In this document: positions 9,580 to 18,664 of the stretch, piece after piece
How positions within the stretch are numbered: position 1 is the stretch's first letter
Layout of the letters: each line of letters opens with the position of its first letter
DNA from: Pigmentiphaga sp. NML030171
Lineage (GTDB): Bacteria; Pseudomonadota; Gammaproteobacteria; Burkholderiales; Burkholderiaceae_B
DNA: 64,000 nt
Assembly (NCBI RefSeq): GCF_002188635.1
Contig: NZ_NINX01000016.1
Coordinates: 1 to 64,000 of the forward strand
Direction of reading: 5' to 3'
Notes under the pieces: model-generated
What the model saw: the letters and a program-made list of their open reading frames with translations, nothing else
Told to the model about the DNA's origin: nothing
Database searches by the model: none
Program-made: the position numbers and the translations under genes

Positions 9580-9617
9580 AATCTTCCTGTGCGGAAGATT
9601 GGCTCTTCCCTTTTTTT
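9580..9617 (-). promoter_or_regulatory. Alternative hairpins in terC leader
   Basis: Read on the minus strand, GGAAGA-gccaa-TCTTCC can pair, but the TCTTCC arm also belongs to a stronger hairpin AATCTTCC-gcaca-GGAAGATT (9580-9600), so the two structures exclude each other. Just upstream (about 9618-9656) are GGGAG, UCCGAAAGG and GUCGUGA elements reminiscent of the yybP-ykoY manganese riboswitch that controls TerC-type genes elsewhere. Read on the + strand the same DNA gives GGAAGA-TTGGC-TCTTCC followed by T7, an intrinsic-terminator shape. The riboswitch idea is inference. Confidence 0.35.
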
Positions 9618-9690
9618 GAATTCACGACACCTTTCGGAGGAAGCTCCCACACACCCGCATGCTGGAAGACTTCCCGCCCCGAAGGCGAAA

Positions 9691-9717
9691 CCGGCCCGGC
9701 ATCCCATGCCAGGCCGG
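9691..9717 (-). terminator. Terminator after second terC copy
   Basis: On the minus strand a 12-bp stem (CCGGCCTGGCAT / ATGCCGGGCCGG, with one G-U pair) and a GGG loop is followed by a short TTT. It lies 30 nt beyond the stop of the upstream TerC gene and separates the two paralogues into different transcripts or attenuates read-through. Confidence 0.65.
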
Positions 9718-9747
9718 CGTACTACGATGATGAAGCGTTGCCGGCCG

Positions 9748-10452
9748 TCAAGCGGGCTGGTCGCCGGAGCGGCGCCGCGACATCAGCACCTTGCCCACGA
9801 CCAGCACGATCAGGGCCCCGACCACGCCCGCGGCAATCTCGGCGCCATGATGGCTCAACCCCATGGACGCCTCGACGGCCTCGGTATGCAGCGCGGGATC
9901 GTTGACGAACAGTTCGCCGGCGATGAACCCCAGCAGCGCGGCACCCAGCCAGACGATCAGCGGGAAGCGCTCGATGACCTTCAGCAGCAGCGTGCTGCCG
10001 AAGATCACCAGCGGGATGCTGATGGCCAGGCCCAGGACCAGGAGCACGGTATTGCCCATGGCGGCGGCCGCCACGGCAATCACGTTGTCCAGGCTCATGA
10101 CCAGGTCGGCGATCAGGATGGTGCGGATGGCGGCCATCAGGCCGTCCTTGGCCAGCTTGCCTTCGTCCTCTTCACCTTCCGGCAGCAACAGCGAAACACC
10201 GATGTACAGCAACAGCAGCGAGCCGATCAGTTTCAACCAGGGCAGTTGCAGCAACTGGGCCGCAACCAGCGTCAGGATGATACGCATCACGATGGCGGCC
10301 GCAGAGCCGATCACGATTGCTTTCTTTTGTTGATGGGCCGGCAGCGAACGAGCCGCCAGCGCGATGACCACCGCGTTGTCCCCCGACAACAGGATGTTCA
10401 CCCAGATGATTTGAATGAGAGCCAGTACGAAGGCCGCTGAACCAAATTCCAC
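9748..10452 (-). CDS. TerC-family integral membrane protein (second copy)
   Basis: A 234-residue paralogue of the neighbouring TerC protein, sharing WVNILLSGDNAVVIALAARS and IADLVMSLDNVIAVAAAAMG with the same acidic membrane residues. Between the two half-repeats is an acidic loop (LLPEGEEDEGKLAKDG). The GTG start at 10452 has a good AGGAGAG Shine-Dalgarno. It lies 59 nt downstream of sucD behind a strong hairpin, so it may receive some sucCD read-through. Proposed role is Mn2+ or other divalent-metal handling in the inner membrane, by family analogy only. Confidence 0.85.
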   Translation of the reverse strand: MEFGSAAFVLALIQIIWVNILLSGDNAVVIALAARSLPAHQQKKAIVIGSAAAIVMRIILTLVAAQLLQLPWLKLIGSLLLLYIGVSLLLPEGEEDEGKLAKDGLMAAIRTILIADLVMSLDNVIAVAAAAMGNTVLLVLGLAISIPLVIFGSTLLLKVIERFPLIVWLGAALLGFIAGELFVNDPALHTEAVEASMGLSHHGAEIAAGVVGALIVLVVGKVLMSRRRSGDQPA

Positions 10453-10471
10453 GCTTCTCTCCTGAAATGGC

Positions 10472-10500
10472 GACGGGCGCGGTGATCAACCGCGCCCGTC
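10472..10500 (-). terminator. Hairpin after sucD
   Basis: A perfect 12-bp stem (GACGGGCGCGGT / ACCGCGCCCGTC) with a 5-nt loop sits between the sucD stop (10512) and the next start (10452). A long U-run is absent, so termination may be partial. Confidence 0.6.
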
Positions 10501-10511
10501 TCTCTTCTGTT

Positions 10512-11393
10512 TTACAGCACGGACTTGAGCAGTTTGCCCATCTCGGACGGGTTCTTGGTCGTCTTGATGCCGCAAGCTTCCATGATGTCGAGCTTGGCCT
10601 GGGCCGTGTCGGCGCCGCCGGAAATCAGCGCGCCGGCGTGGCCCATGCGCTTGCCGGCCGGAGCCGTCACGCCCGCGATGAAGCCGACCACCGGCTTCTT
10701 CATGTTGTCCTTGGCCCACTGGGCGGCGTTCACTTCGTCCGGACCGCCGATTTCGCCGATCATGATGACGGCGTCGGTGTCGGGATCGTCGTTGAACATC
10801 TTCAGCACGTCGATGTGCTTCAGGCCGTTGATGGGGTCGCCACCGATGCCGACGGCGCTCGACTGGCCCAGGCCCAGTTCCGTGACCTGCGCCACGGCTT
10901 CATAGGTCAGGGTGCCCGAGCGGCTGACGATGCCGATGCGGCCCTTGCGGTGGATGTGGCCGGGCATGATGCCGATCTTGATTTCGTCGGGGGTGATCAG
11001 GCCGGGGCAGTTGGGTCCGAGCAGCAGCGTGCGCTTGTTCTCGGCGCGCATGCGGTTGCGGACTTCCAGCATGTCGCGGACGGGAATGCCCTCGGTGATG
11101 CAGATGGCCAGATCCAGGTCGGCCTCGACGGCTTCCCAGATGGCGGCGGCGGCGCCGGCGGGCGGCACGTAGATGACCGACACGTTGGCGCCGGTGGCGG
11201 CCTTGGCTTCGGCGACGTTGGCGTAGATGGGCACGCCTTCGAAGTCCTCACCGGCCTTCTTGGGGTTCACGCCGGCCACGAAGCAGTTCTTGCCGTTGGC
11301 GTACTCGCGGCACATGCGGGTGTGGAACTGGCCGGTCTTGCCGGTGATCCCCTGCGTGACGACCTTGGTATCTTTGTTGATCAGAATCGACAT
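10512..11393 (-). CDS. sucD: Succinyl-CoA synthetase alpha subunit
   Basis: Alpha subunit of the TCA-cycle enzyme that makes ATP/GTP from succinyl-CoA. The 293-residue protein starts MSILINKDTKVVTQGITGKT (CoA-binding Rossmann domain) and carries GRIGIVSRSGTLTYEA, the GIGGDP-NG turn and MGHAGALISGG with the phospho-accepting His at residue 252. It lies 35 nt downstream of sucC in the usual order. Confidence 0.97.
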   Translation of the reverse strand: MSILINKDTKVVTQGITGKTGQFHTRMCREYANGKNCFVAGVNPKKAGEDFEGVPIYANVAEAKAATGANVSVIYVPPAGAAAAIWEAVEADLDLAICITEGIPVRDMLEVRNRMRAENKRTLLLGPNCPGLITPDEIKIGIMPGHIHRKGRIGIVSRSGTLTYEAVAQVTELGLGQSSAVGIGGDPINGLKHIDVLKMFNDDPDTDAVIMIGEIGGPDEVNAAQWAKDNMKKPVVGFIAGVTAPAGKRMGHAGALISGGADTAQAKLDIMEACGIKTTKNPSEMGKLLKSVL

Positions 11394-11428
11394 TTCGAGT
11401 CCTTAATATCCTGTGCTGGGCGCAACGA

Positions 11429-12592
11429 TTACTTCTTGGCGGCGGCCACGACGGCGGTGGCGGCTTCGGCCATCGTGTCGGCGCTGATGATGGGCAGTCC
11501 GGAGTCGGCCAGCATCTTCTTGCCGAGCTCTTCGTTGGTGCCCTTCATGCGCACCACCAGCGGCACGCTCAGGCTGACGGCCTTGCACGCGGCGATCACG
11601 CCTTCGGCGATGACGTCGCAGCGCATGATGCCGCCGAAGATGTTGACCAGGATGGCCTTCAGGCCCGGGTTCTTCAGCATGATCTTGAAGGCTTCGGTCA
11701 CCTTCTCGGCCGTGGCGCCACCGCCGACGTCCAGGAAGTTGGCCGGCTCGCCGCCGAACAGCTTGATGGTGTCCATGGTCGCCATGGCCAGGCCGGCGCC
11801 GTTCACCAGGCAGCCGATGTTGCCGTCGAGCTGGATGTAGGCCAGGCCGAACTTGCTGGCTTCGATTTCGGCGGGGTCTTCTTCGTCGGTGTCGCGGTAG
11901 GCCACGATCTCGGGGTGGCGGAACAGCGCGTTCGAATCGAAGTTGAACTTGGCGTCCAGGGCGATGATCTTGCCCGAGCCGGTGACGATCAGGGGGTTGA
12001 TCTCGGCCAGGTCGGCGTCGGTCTCGACGTAGCAGGTGTACAGCTTCTGGATCTGGTCGGCCGCGTCGGCGATCGAGCCTTCGGGAACGCCGATGCCGCG
12101 GGCCAGTTGCGAGGCTTCCTCGGTGGTCAGGCCCTTGGCGGGATCGACGAACACCTTCAGGATCTTCTCGGGCGTGGCGTGGGCGACCTCTTCGATCTCC
12201 ATGCCGCCTTCGCTCGAGGCCATCACGCAGACGCGCTGCGAGCTGCGGTCGGTCACGATGCCGACGTACAGTTCCTTCTTGATGTCGGCGCCTTCTTCGA
12301 TCAGCAGGCGGCGGACCTTCTGGCCTTCCGGGCCGGTCTGGTGCGTGACCAGCTGCATGCCCAGGATCTGGCCGGCCAGCGTACGCACTTCCTCGATGGA
12401 GCGGCCCAGCTTGACGCCGCCGCCCTTGCCGCGGCCGCCCGCATGGATCTGGGCCTTGACGACCCACACCGGGCCGCCCAGTTGTTCAGCGGCCTTGACG
12501 GCCTCGTCCACCGAGAACACGGGGATGCCGCGCGGAACGGTGACGCCAAATTTCTTCAGAAGCTCTTTGCCCTGATACTCGTGGATTTTCAT
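11429..12592 (-). CDS. sucC: Succinyl-CoA synthetase beta subunit
   Basis: Beta subunit (387 residues) with the N-terminal ATP-grasp fold. It begins [17 protein letters not shown], then [20 protein letters not shown] (nucleotide binding) and ends with the FDVGGGA-like [13 protein letters not shown] and [13 protein letters not shown] segments. The ATG at 12592 with GAAGG upstream is preferred over in-frame codons further out. A terminator-like hairpin in the leader suggests expression control before the gene. Confidence 0.97.
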   Translation of the reverse strand: MKIHEYQGKELLKKFGVTVPRGIPVFSVDEAVKAAEQLGGPVWVVKAQIHAGGRGKGGGVKLGRSIEEVRTLAGQILGMQLVTHQTGPEGQKVRRLLIEEGADIKKELYVGIVTDRSSQRVCVMASSEGGMEIEEVAHATPEKILKVFVDPAKGLTTEEASQLARGIGVPEGSIADAADQIQKLYTCYVETDADLAEINPLIVTGSGKIIALDAKFNFDSNALFRHPEIVAYRDTDEEDPAEIEASKFGLAYIQLDGNIGCLVNGAGLAMATMDTIKLFGGEPANFLDVGGGATAEKVTEAFKIMLKNPGLKAILVNIFGGIMRCDVIAEGVIAACKAVSLSVPLVVRMKGTNEELGKKMLADSGLPIISADTMAEAATAVVAAAKK

Positions 12593-12965
12593 GCGGAGCC
12601 TTCGCTGTCGGGTAGACGTTGAATGTTCGGTTGGAAAAGACCAGCGCCATGACGGGTCATGCGCCTGGATACGGATGGGGATAGCCCAGGCGTAGCCGCG
12701 GCCGGGCAAACAAAAGCCCACGGACCTGTGCTCGGGACGAGCAAAGTCGCGGGCTGTCGCATAGCGAGGCGATTGGCGGTTACGGGCATGCGCTAAGGTG
12801 CCGATTGCATCGGGGGCGCCGGCAGATTCCGGGCGTGGCCGGGAGGCAATGGGCGGGCGATAAAACCCGGAGAGTATAGCACCCCTGCCCCCGGCTTCCT
12901 TCAGCCCCCGGCGGGAACGCCCTCCGGCACGCGCGCCGGACGCCAGGCGCGCCCGGCCCCTTGGG
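12593..12965 (-). promoter_or_regulatory. sucCD promoter and leader region
   Basis: This 373-bp gap contains no convincing gene. On the minus strand TATACT at 12873-12878 is a good -10 box; the -35 is poor. From the implied start near 12866 the RNA runs about 150 nt to a terminator-like hairpin before reaching sucC. A 66-codon frame (12589-12789) overlaps the sucC start as ATGA but lacks a ribosome site. Confidence 0.45.
12710..12755 (-). terminator. Terminator-like attenuator in sucC leader
   Basis: On the minus strand AGCCCGCG-AC pairs with GT-CCGTGGGCT (one G-U, one bulge), enclosing a second perfect hairpin TGCTCG-tcc-CGAGCA, and is followed by TTTTGTTT. This has the shape of an intrinsic terminator and lies about 120 nt upstream of the sucC ATG. 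It either attenuates sucCD or ends a separate ~150-nt small RNA starting at the TATACT promoter. Confidence 0.5.
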
Positions 12966-14591
12966 CTACTGGACGACGACGGTCAGGGCCGAGCCTGCCG
13001 GCACCGCCACGGTTTCCGAGTACGACGCGCCCGACGGCCGGCGCACCACGGGGAAATGGCCCGAGGCCTTGAGCGTGGACGGCGAACTGGACGGTAGCGT
13101 GCGCAGCGATGTGTAATCGGGGCCGTTGATGGCGGGCAGGTCGTAGCCGCCCTGCGTGCGGCGCGGATAGCCGAACCCGGCCGGCGGCGATGCGGGCAGC
13201 AGGGCCAGCGCCGCGCCCCAGTCCCGCAAGGCGGGCCGCGCGCCCGCTCCGCCCGCCTGCCTGACGGCCTGGTCCAGCAGGGTGAACGAATCGGTGGACG
13301 AGGTGCCGCGCAACAGGCTGCGATAGAAATCCGTGCCGTATTGCCGCAGCAGGTAGCCGCCGAAGTTGGCGGCGATGGGATACGAGAAGCAGCTGGAGGA
13401 CACGCTGGCGTCCCAGCCACGGATGTAGTCGCAGTTCTGGCTCTGGTGCAGCCAGTTGCCGTAGTCCCCGTCGCGCAGCGGGTTGAAGCCCGGCACCACC
13501 CGGCCCGAGGCCAGGTCCTCCATCATCAGGGCCGAGGTCTCTTCCAGCCAGACCGCGAAGCGGTTGTCCGGACTCACGCCCGTGCGCGCGGCCCGCTGGT
13601 AGAAGTTGACCATGTGGGTCATCTCGTGCGCCAGCGTCGTATAGCCGGTATTCCGGCCCGCCTGGCCGCCCAGGTACATGGTTTCGGTGTCCAGGAACAG
13701 CACCACCGCTTCATTGCTGAGCGCCTCGTAGCTTTTCAGGAAGGCATTGGCGCTGAAGAAATAGCCGATCACGCCCCAGGGCTTGCCGTCGGGCGTGATG
13801 TTGGACAGCACGATGTGCAGGTCCTGGTCGGGACCGATGTAGCCGCTGCCGACGGTGGCGCCCCAAGGCGCGCCCGCGAGATCGGTCACGATGGGATAGA
13901 CGGAGTCCTGGTTCGACGAGAACCGGCTCTTCAGGCTGTCCAGCAGGGCCTCGCTCACCTTCGCGGCGGACCGCTCGCCGTCCTGCACCCAGATGTTCAG
14001 CATGCGCCCGTCGGTGGCTGCCCAGCGGCGGGCCAGGGTGGCCTGGAACCGCGTGCCGCTGCTGTCCTGCCATTCCCGCGTATCGCCTTCGACCGCCGCC
14101 CGCACGGCGGTGGCAGGGCCCTGCCGCGTCGATGCCCGGGGCTGGGACGCGCGATCGACCGGCGGCTGGTAGTCGCGGATGTGCGCGGGAATCTGGTTGA
14201 CGCCCGGCAGGTGATCCGGATCGGCCGGGGCTTCGATTTTCGATGAGGCCGCGGGACGATCCGCCACCGAGGCGCTGATCGAGGCCATGCCCGCATCGCG
14301 GTCGGAAACGTTGGTGAAGACCAGCGTGACGGTACGGCCATTGACGCCATTGAGAGCGATCGGCACCGACGTGCCCGAGCTCGAACCGCTATTGTCGTAG
14401 CGCCAGATGCCCACGCCGCTGCCGCGGTAGGTCTGCGCATCGGCGGCGCCGCATTGCGCGCCGCTGCATGCCACGGACAATGCCCCCGATCCGGAGACCT
14501 CGCCGCCCCCGCCGCCACCACAGGAAGCCAGCAGCGCCGCCAACGCAATCCCGGCCAGTGTCCGGATGGTACCCACGGTATCGCGATTCAT
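12966..14591 (-). CDS. Lipoprotein with HExxH metallopeptidase motif (M30-like)
   Basis: Predicted exported lipoprotein (541 residues). The signal peptide ends in the lipobox LLASC followed by a six-glycine linker. Residues about 300-440 hold [17 protein letters not shown], a zincin HExxH at roughly 322-326, followed by [19 protein letters not shown] with a downstream Glu that could be the third ligand; this layout resembles M30 (hyicolysin) peptidases. The region before it ([24 protein letters not shown]) is also typical of that family, while the C-terminal ~100 residues are unrecognised. It is monocistronic, in a region without an obvious partner. Substrate unknown. Confidence 0.65.
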   Translation of the reverse strand: MNRDTVGTIRTLAGIALAALLASCGGGGGGEVSGSGALSVACSGAQCGAADAQTYRGSGVGIWRYDNSGSSSGTSVPIALNGVNGRTVTLVFTNVSDRDAGMASISASVADRPAASSKIEAPADPDHLPGVNQIPAHIRDYQPPVDRASQPRASTRQGPATAVRAAVEGDTREWQDSSGTRFQATLARRWAATDGRMLNIWVQDGERSAAKVSEALLDSLKSRFSSNQDSVYPIVTDLAGAPWGATVGSGYIGPDQDLHIVLSNITPDGKPWGVIGYFFSANAFLKSYEALSNEAVVLFLDTETMYLGGQAGRNTGYTTLAHEMTHMVNFYQRAARTGVSPDNRFAVWLEETSALMMEDLASGRVVPGFNPLRDGDYGNWLHQSQNCDYIRGWDASVSSSCFSYPIAANFGGYLLRQYGTDFYRSLLRGTSSTDSFTLLDQAVRQAGGAGARPALRDWGAALALLPASPPAGFGYPRRTQGGYDLPAINGPDYTSLRTLPSSSPSTLKASGHFPVVRRPSGASYSETVAVPAGSALTVVVQ

Positions 14592-14659
14592 CTTGCCCCC
14601 GCAGAAGAAGCTTACGCGCAACATACCATGGCGCGCGGACCAGGGCCTGTTCACAGGCC

Positions 14660-14962
14660 CTATCGGATGGACTGCACCTGCAACTGGGCGGGCATCCCGC
14701 CGCCCGCCTCGCCGGCGGCGCGGGCCACCGTGCCGGTGACCGTGACGGTGCGCGATTGCAGGTCCTGCATCTGCTGACGGGTCAGGCCGCGCAGGTCCCA
14801 TTGCCGGTCGCCCGACTCGAGCACGGCGACGACGAAGGGCTCGTTGCCCTTGAGCACGATGCGTCCTTCCAGCGTGATCACGTCGCCCGCCCGGGGGGCG
14901 GGCTGGGCACAGGCCCACAGGCTGGACACACTCAGGCACAGGGCCAGCAACAATGCACGCAT
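14660..14962 (-). CDS. Small exported OB-fold-like protein
   Basis: A 100-residue protein with a hydrophobic signal sequence (MRALLLALCLSVSSLWACAQ) and a mature domain of about 75 residues containing GDVITLEGRIVLKGNEPFVV, QWDLRGL and SRTVTVTGTVAR, an alternating beta pattern typical of OB-fold periplasmic proteins. The Cys near 19 is preceded by Trp, so a lipobox is unlikely. The ATG at 14962 has GAGG at proper spacing and begins exactly at the signal peptide, so it is preferred over the ATG 17 codons upstream. Function unknown. Confidence 0.55.
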   Translation of the reverse strand: MRALLLALCLSVSSLWACAQPAPRAGDVITLEGRIVLKGNEPFVVAVLESGDRQWDLRGLTRQQMQDLQSRTVTVTGTVARAAGEAGGGMPAQLQVQSIR

Positions 14963-15018
14963 GGCAGCCTCGCGGCGAAAGGGGATGCGGAAAGTGTACG
15001 GGCGTTCCGGCAAGCGGC

Positions 15019-15507
15019 CTAGCCCTGGCCGTCGTCCAGGTCATCGAGGTCCACGCCTCGCAGCACCTGCCTGATGGTGGCCTGGCCGAAGCCCCGGGAC
15101 ATCAGGAAACGCACCTGCTTGGCACGCTGGCTGGCATCGGCCGGCAGCGTGCCGAAGCGCTTGCGCCACACCTCGCGCGCCCGGGCCAGTTCGGTGGCTT
15201 CCAGCGTGTCCCGCAGTTCGGCGATCTGCGTGTCCGCCACGCCGTGCTGGCGCAGCTCATGCATGATGCGCAGGGTGCCCTGCTTGGCCGCCAGCCGGTG
15301 CACCACGCTTTGCGCATAGCGCTGGGTAGACAGCCAGCCTTCCTTCTCCAGGCTGTCGAGCACGGCGCGAACCTCATCCTCTTCCCCGAAACGGGCCAGC
15401 TTGCGGCCCAGTTCTAGGCGGCTGTGTTCGCGCCGGGACAGATAACCCACCGCCCGGGCCTTCAGCGAAGGGCCGGAGGCGGGCTTGCCGTCATCACTCG
15501 TCTTCAA
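15019..15507 (-). CDS. recX: RecA regulatory protein RecX
   Basis: Modulator that binds RecA filaments and limits their growth. The 162-residue protein shows the RecX three-helix repeats: [20 protein letters not shown], then [20 protein letters not shown] and [20 protein letters not shown]. The gene overlaps the 3' end of recA by 14 nt, implying translational coupling and SOS control from the recA promoter. Confidence 0.93.
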   Translation of the reverse strand: MKTSDDGKPASGPSLKARAVGYLSRREHSRLELGRKLARFGEEDEVRAVLDSLEKEGWLSTQRYAQSVVHRLAAKQGTLRIMHELRQHGVADTQIAELRDTLEATELARAREVWRKRFGTLPADASQRAKQVRFLMSRGFGQATIRQVLRGVDLDDLDDGQG

Positions 15508-16573
15508 GCTCGGCTTCGGTCACTTTGCCGGCGCCGGCCACCCGGGCTGCCACGCCCAGGCTGTCGCGCACGCGGTTCTCGATCTCGATGGCCATTTCCG
15601 GGCGTTCCTTCAGGAACTCGCGGGCGTTGTCCTTGCCCTGGCCGATGCGCTCGCCGTTATAGCTGAACCACGAACCGGACTTCTCGACGATGCCCGCCTG
15701 CACGCCCAGGTCCAGGATCTCGCCTTCGCGCGAGATGCCGGCGCCGTACATGATGTCGAACTCGGCGCTCTTGAACGGCGGCGACACCTTGTTCTTGACG
15801 ACCTTGACGCGGGTCTCGTTGCCGATGACCTCGTCGCCCTTCTTGATGGAGCCGGTGCGCCGGATGTCGAGGCGGACCGAGGCGTAGAACTTCAGCGCGT
15901 TGCCGCCGGTGGTGGTTTCGGGGTTGCCGAACATGACGCCGATCTTCATCCGGATCTGGTTGATGAAGATGACCATGCAGTTGGTGCGCTTGATCGAGGC
16001 GGTCAGCTTGCGCAGCGCCTGGCTCATCAGGCGGGCCTGCAGGCCGGGCAGGGAATCGCCCATCTCGCCTTCGATTTCGGCCTTGGGCACCAGCGCCGCG
16101 ACCGAATCGATGACGATCAGGTCGACCGCGCCCGAGCGCACCAGCGCGTCGGTGATTTCCAGGGCCTGCTCGCCGGTGTCGGGCTGCGAGATCAGCAGGT
16201 CGGTCAGGTTCACGCCGAGCTTGGAGGCGTACTGGACATCGAGCGCGTGCTCGGCGTCGATGAAGGCGCAGGCGCCGCCCAGCTTCTGCATTTCGGCGAC
16301 GACCTGCAGCGTGAGCGTGGTCTTGCCCGACGATTCCGGGCCGTAGATCTCGATGACCCGGCCGCGCGGCAGGCCGCCCACGCCCAGGGCGATGTCCAGG
16401 CCGAGCGAGCCGGTGGAGACGACCTGGATGTCGTGCTCGACCTCGTTGTCGCCATAGCGCATGACCGAGCCCTTGCCGAACTGCTTTTCGATCTGGGACA
16501 GCGCGGCGGCCAGGGCCTTGGTCTTTTCGTTCTGGGCAGCGGCTGCGGCCTTGGAAGCTTTGGTGTCGTCCAT
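15494..16573 (-). CDS. recA: Recombinase RecA
   Basis: DNA-dependent ATPase of homologous recombination and SOS co-protease, 359 residues. Walker [11 protein letters not shown], the [20 protein letters not shown] loop and the [21 protein letters not shown]2 region are unmistakable. Start ATG at 16573 has AAGGA upstream. A perfect LexA box overlaps its promoter; recX follows with a 14-nt overlap. Confidence 0.99.
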   Translation of the reverse strand: MDDTKASKAAAAAQNEKTKALAAALSQIEKQFGKGSVMRYGDNEVEHDIQVVSTGSLGLDIALGVGGLPRGRVIEIYGPESSGKTTLTLQVVAEMQKLGGACAFIDAEHALDVQYASKLGVNLTDLLISQPDTGEQALEITDALVRSGAVDLIVIDSVAALVPKAEIEGEMGDSLPGLQARLMSQALRKLTASIKRTNCMVIFINQIRMKIGVMFGNPETTTGGNALKFYASVRLDIRRTGSIKKGDEVIGNETRVKVVKNKVSPPFKSAEFDIMYGAGISREGEILDLGVQAGIVEKSGSWFSYNGERIGQGKDNAREFLKERPEMAIEIENRVRDSLGVAARVAGAGKVTEAELEDE

Positions 16574-16618
16574 TCTGGGATCCTTGGGTTGATGGGCGAA
16601 TTATGGCACTGCCCGACA

Positions 16619-16634
16619 CTGTATAAAAAAACAG
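16619..16634. promoter_or_regulatory. LexA (SOS) box and recA promoter
   Basis: CTGT-ATAAAAAA-ACAG matches the CTGT-N8-ACAG LexA consensus exactly. On the minus strand it overlaps a sigma-70 -10 (TATACA) with TTGCAG 16 nt upstream, placing LexA over the recA promoter about 46 nt before the start codon. Confidence 0.92.
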
Positions 16635-16703
16635 TATGGGACTGCAAGCTCCCAGGCCAAATTAACAACGGAATTCTGGAAAAACGGACGCGGAGGCGTC
16701 CGC

Positions 16704-17744
16704 TCAGTACCCCGCCCTGGCGTAGGGGTTGCTCCCCCGCCGGTACACCATCAGCGCGCGCCGGTAGCGGTTGATCATCTCCCCCCGCTGGTTGCGCGCC
16801 TCGGTCAGCACCGTCACCACGCCCTGGTCGGGCCGCGAACCCGACAGCCGCGTGCCCTCGACCGTGGACCGGGCCTCCAGCGTGTCTCCCGGCATCAGGT
16901 CGGCGCCGAACTCCACGTCGGTCCATCCCAGGTTGACGGTGACCCGGCCGAAGGTGCGCGTGGACAGCGCCACGGCCACGCCTATCCCCCAGGTCTGCGG
17001 CACGACCGGCGCCGCCAGCCCCAGCGCCTGCGCGCAGGCGTGGTCGTGGCTTTGCGGCTGCCACTCCATGGCGCGCAGCGCGTGCAGCGTGGATTCCTCG
17101 GCCAGCAGGGTCTTGCGGGGGCTGTGAATGAAGGTTTCCCCCTGCCGCAGGTCCTCGAAGAACAGGCCGGTCTGCTCGACCCAGGCGCCGTCCTCGCGCG
17201 CGGCATGCGACAGGAAGCGGGCCTCGTCCGAGGCCGAAGCGCCGGCGATCACGTCGGGCCCGGCCGCGCCGTGCCACAGCTCGGCCACGTAGCGCAGCTC
17301 GGCCACCTGCTCGCCGCGCTGGTTGTAGCCGCGCGTGAGCAGGCTGGCGCGCCCCAGGTGCGCATCCACCGGCTCGGTGGCCAGCACCTCGGTCTCGACA
17401 TACAGGGTGTCGCCGCCGAACATCGGCCGGGTCAGCGCGATATTGGACATGGACACGATGCGGCGCCGCCGGCCGAAGGTCTTGGAGGTCATGCCGATCA
17501 GCCGCTGCAGGGTCAGCGTGCTGACCATCAGGGGCCGCTTCCAGTCGGTCAGCCCGGCGTAGCAATCGTCGTAGTGGACCATGGCGGCGTTGATGGAATC
17601 CAGGGCCTCGGCCACGTTGTCCTGTTGCGAGAACGTGATGCCCGGCCGATGGACGAAACGCTGCCCGGCGGACAGGTGCTCGAAGCCCAGGCCGAAACGC
17701 TCGGCATACAGGCCGTCTCCCAGGTGGTAGTAGGAACTATGCAT
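16704..17744 (-). CDS. MaoC-type double hot-dog enoyl-CoA hydratase (itaconyl/mesaconyl-CoA hydratase-like)
   Basis: A 346-residue protein with two consecutive hot-dog domains: residues 1-165 (FVHRPGITFSQQDNVAEALD, MFGGDTLYVETEVLATEP) and 180-346 (GETFIHSPRKTLLAEESTLH, LMPGDTLEARSTVEGTRLSG). This architecture is found in hydratases acting on branched C5 dicarboxyl-CoA thioesters, including itaconyl-CoA and mesaconyl-CoA. The ATG at 17744 overlaps the end of the CitE-like gene by 8 nt with GGAGA upstream. With the adjacent CoA-transferase and CitE-like lyase it fits activation, hydration and cleavage to acetyl-CoA and pyruvate. Confidence 0.72.
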   Translation of the reverse strand: MHSSYYHLGDGLYAERFGLGFEHLSAGQRFVHRPGITFSQQDNVAEALDSINAAMVHYDDCYAGLTDWKRPLMVSTLTLQRLIGMTSKTFGRRRRIVSMSNIALTRPMFGGDTLYVETEVLATEPVDAHLGRASLLTRGYNQRGEQVAELRYVAELWHGAAGPDVIAGASASDEARFLSHAAREDGAWVEQTGLFFEDLRQGETFIHSPRKTLLAEESTLHALRAMEWQPQSHDHACAQALGLAAPVVPQTWGIGVAVALSTRTFGRVTVNLGWTDVEFGADLMPGDTLEARSTVEGTRLSGSRPDQGVVTVLTEARNQRGEMINRYRRALMVYRRGSNPYARAGY

Positions 17745-18624
17745 GATGGTCTCCAGCGGCGGATGGGTTCGGCGCGGCGGCACGCCGCAGGATGCGCAGG
17801 GCGCTCTGGTAGACGGGCTCGTCCACCATGGTGGCGCCCACCGCGCAGGCGCGGCGGCCCGCGCGTTCGTAGGCGGCGGCCACTTCGCTCGCCCACGCCA
17901 GCCGGCGCGGATCGGGCGCGAAGGCCTGCACGATGATGGGCCACTGGCGCGGATGGATGGCGAGCTTGCCGGAGAAGCCCATGGCGCGCGCCCGCTCGCA
18001 ATCGGCGCGCAGGCCGGCGTCGTCGTCGATGGCGATGTGCGGCACGTCCAGCATGGGCACGCCGCTGCCGGCGCTCTCGAACACCAGGCGCCCGCGTACG
18101 TAGGCCAGCGCGTCCCAGGCGTTGTCCGCGCCGGTCTCGGCGCTGAAGTCCGCGGCGCCGAAGGCCATCGCCGCCAGCCACGGTCCGGCCTGCGCGATGC
18201 CGGCCGCGCGGCGCACGCCCTGCGGCGACTCCACCAGCGCCATCAGCCGCAGCGCGGGATTGGCCGCGGCCGCGTGCGTGCGGACCATGCGCAATTCGGA
18301 GGCGTCCTCGGCCTTGGGAACGGCCACGAGATCCAGGGCGGGCAAGGCGCCCGCATGGGCCAGCGCATAAAGGTCCTCCAGGCCCGCGGGCGTCTGCGGG
18401 GAAGACACCCGCAGCGCCACCATGGGCGCGCCCGGACCGGCCGGGGGCAGCGCCGCCAGCCAGGCCAGGGCGTCGCGCCGGGCGGTGGCCTTGTCGGCCG
18501 CCGGCACGGCGTCCTCGAGGTCGATGATGACGCCCGGCGCGCCGCCGCGCAGCGCCTTGTCGTAACGGTCGGGCCGGTTGCCGGGACAGAACAGGAAGGT
18601 GGAAGGAACGACGGGATGGGTCAC
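17737..18624 (-). CDS. HpcH/HpaI (CitE-like) lyase, candidate citramalyl-CoA lyase
   Basis: TIM-barrel C-C lyase of 295 residues from a GTG at 18624 (GGAGAG upstream; a TTG six codons further out is the alternative). CitE signatures are STFLFCPGNRPDRYDKAL, GVIIDLEDAVP, an ALRVSSPQT strand, the LVAVPKAED segment, ALVESPQGV and FGAADFSAETGAD (metal and CoA site), and FSGKLAIHPRQ. CitE-like stand-alone proteins cleave malyl- or citramalyl-CoA. The hydratase and CoA-transferase in the same operon favour (S)-citramalyl-CoA as substrate, but this is inference. Confidence 0.72.
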   Translation of the reverse strand: MTHPVVPSTFLFCPGNRPDRYDKALRGGAPGVIIDLEDAVPAADKATARRDALAWLAALPPAGPGAPMVALRVSSPQTPAGLEDLYALAHAGALPALDLVAVPKAEDASELRMVRTHAAAANPALRLMALVESPQGVRRAAGIAQAGPWLAAMAFGAADFSAETGADNAWDALAYVRGRLVFESAGSGVPMLDVPHIAIDDDAGLRADCERARAMGFSGKLAIHPRQWPIIVQAFAPDPRRLAWASEVAAAYERAGRRACAVGATMVDEPVYQSALRILRRAAAPNPSAAGDHHA

Positions 18625-18664
18625 GCGGGCTCTCCGGGACAAGGTCGCGGCCCGCGCGATCGGA

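Noticed and set aside
12589-12789. 66-codon ORF overlapping the sucC start as ATGA, possibly a leader peptide
   Set aside because: No Shine-Dalgarno, composition not protein-like, and the attenuator hairpin runs through it without any regulatory codon cluster.
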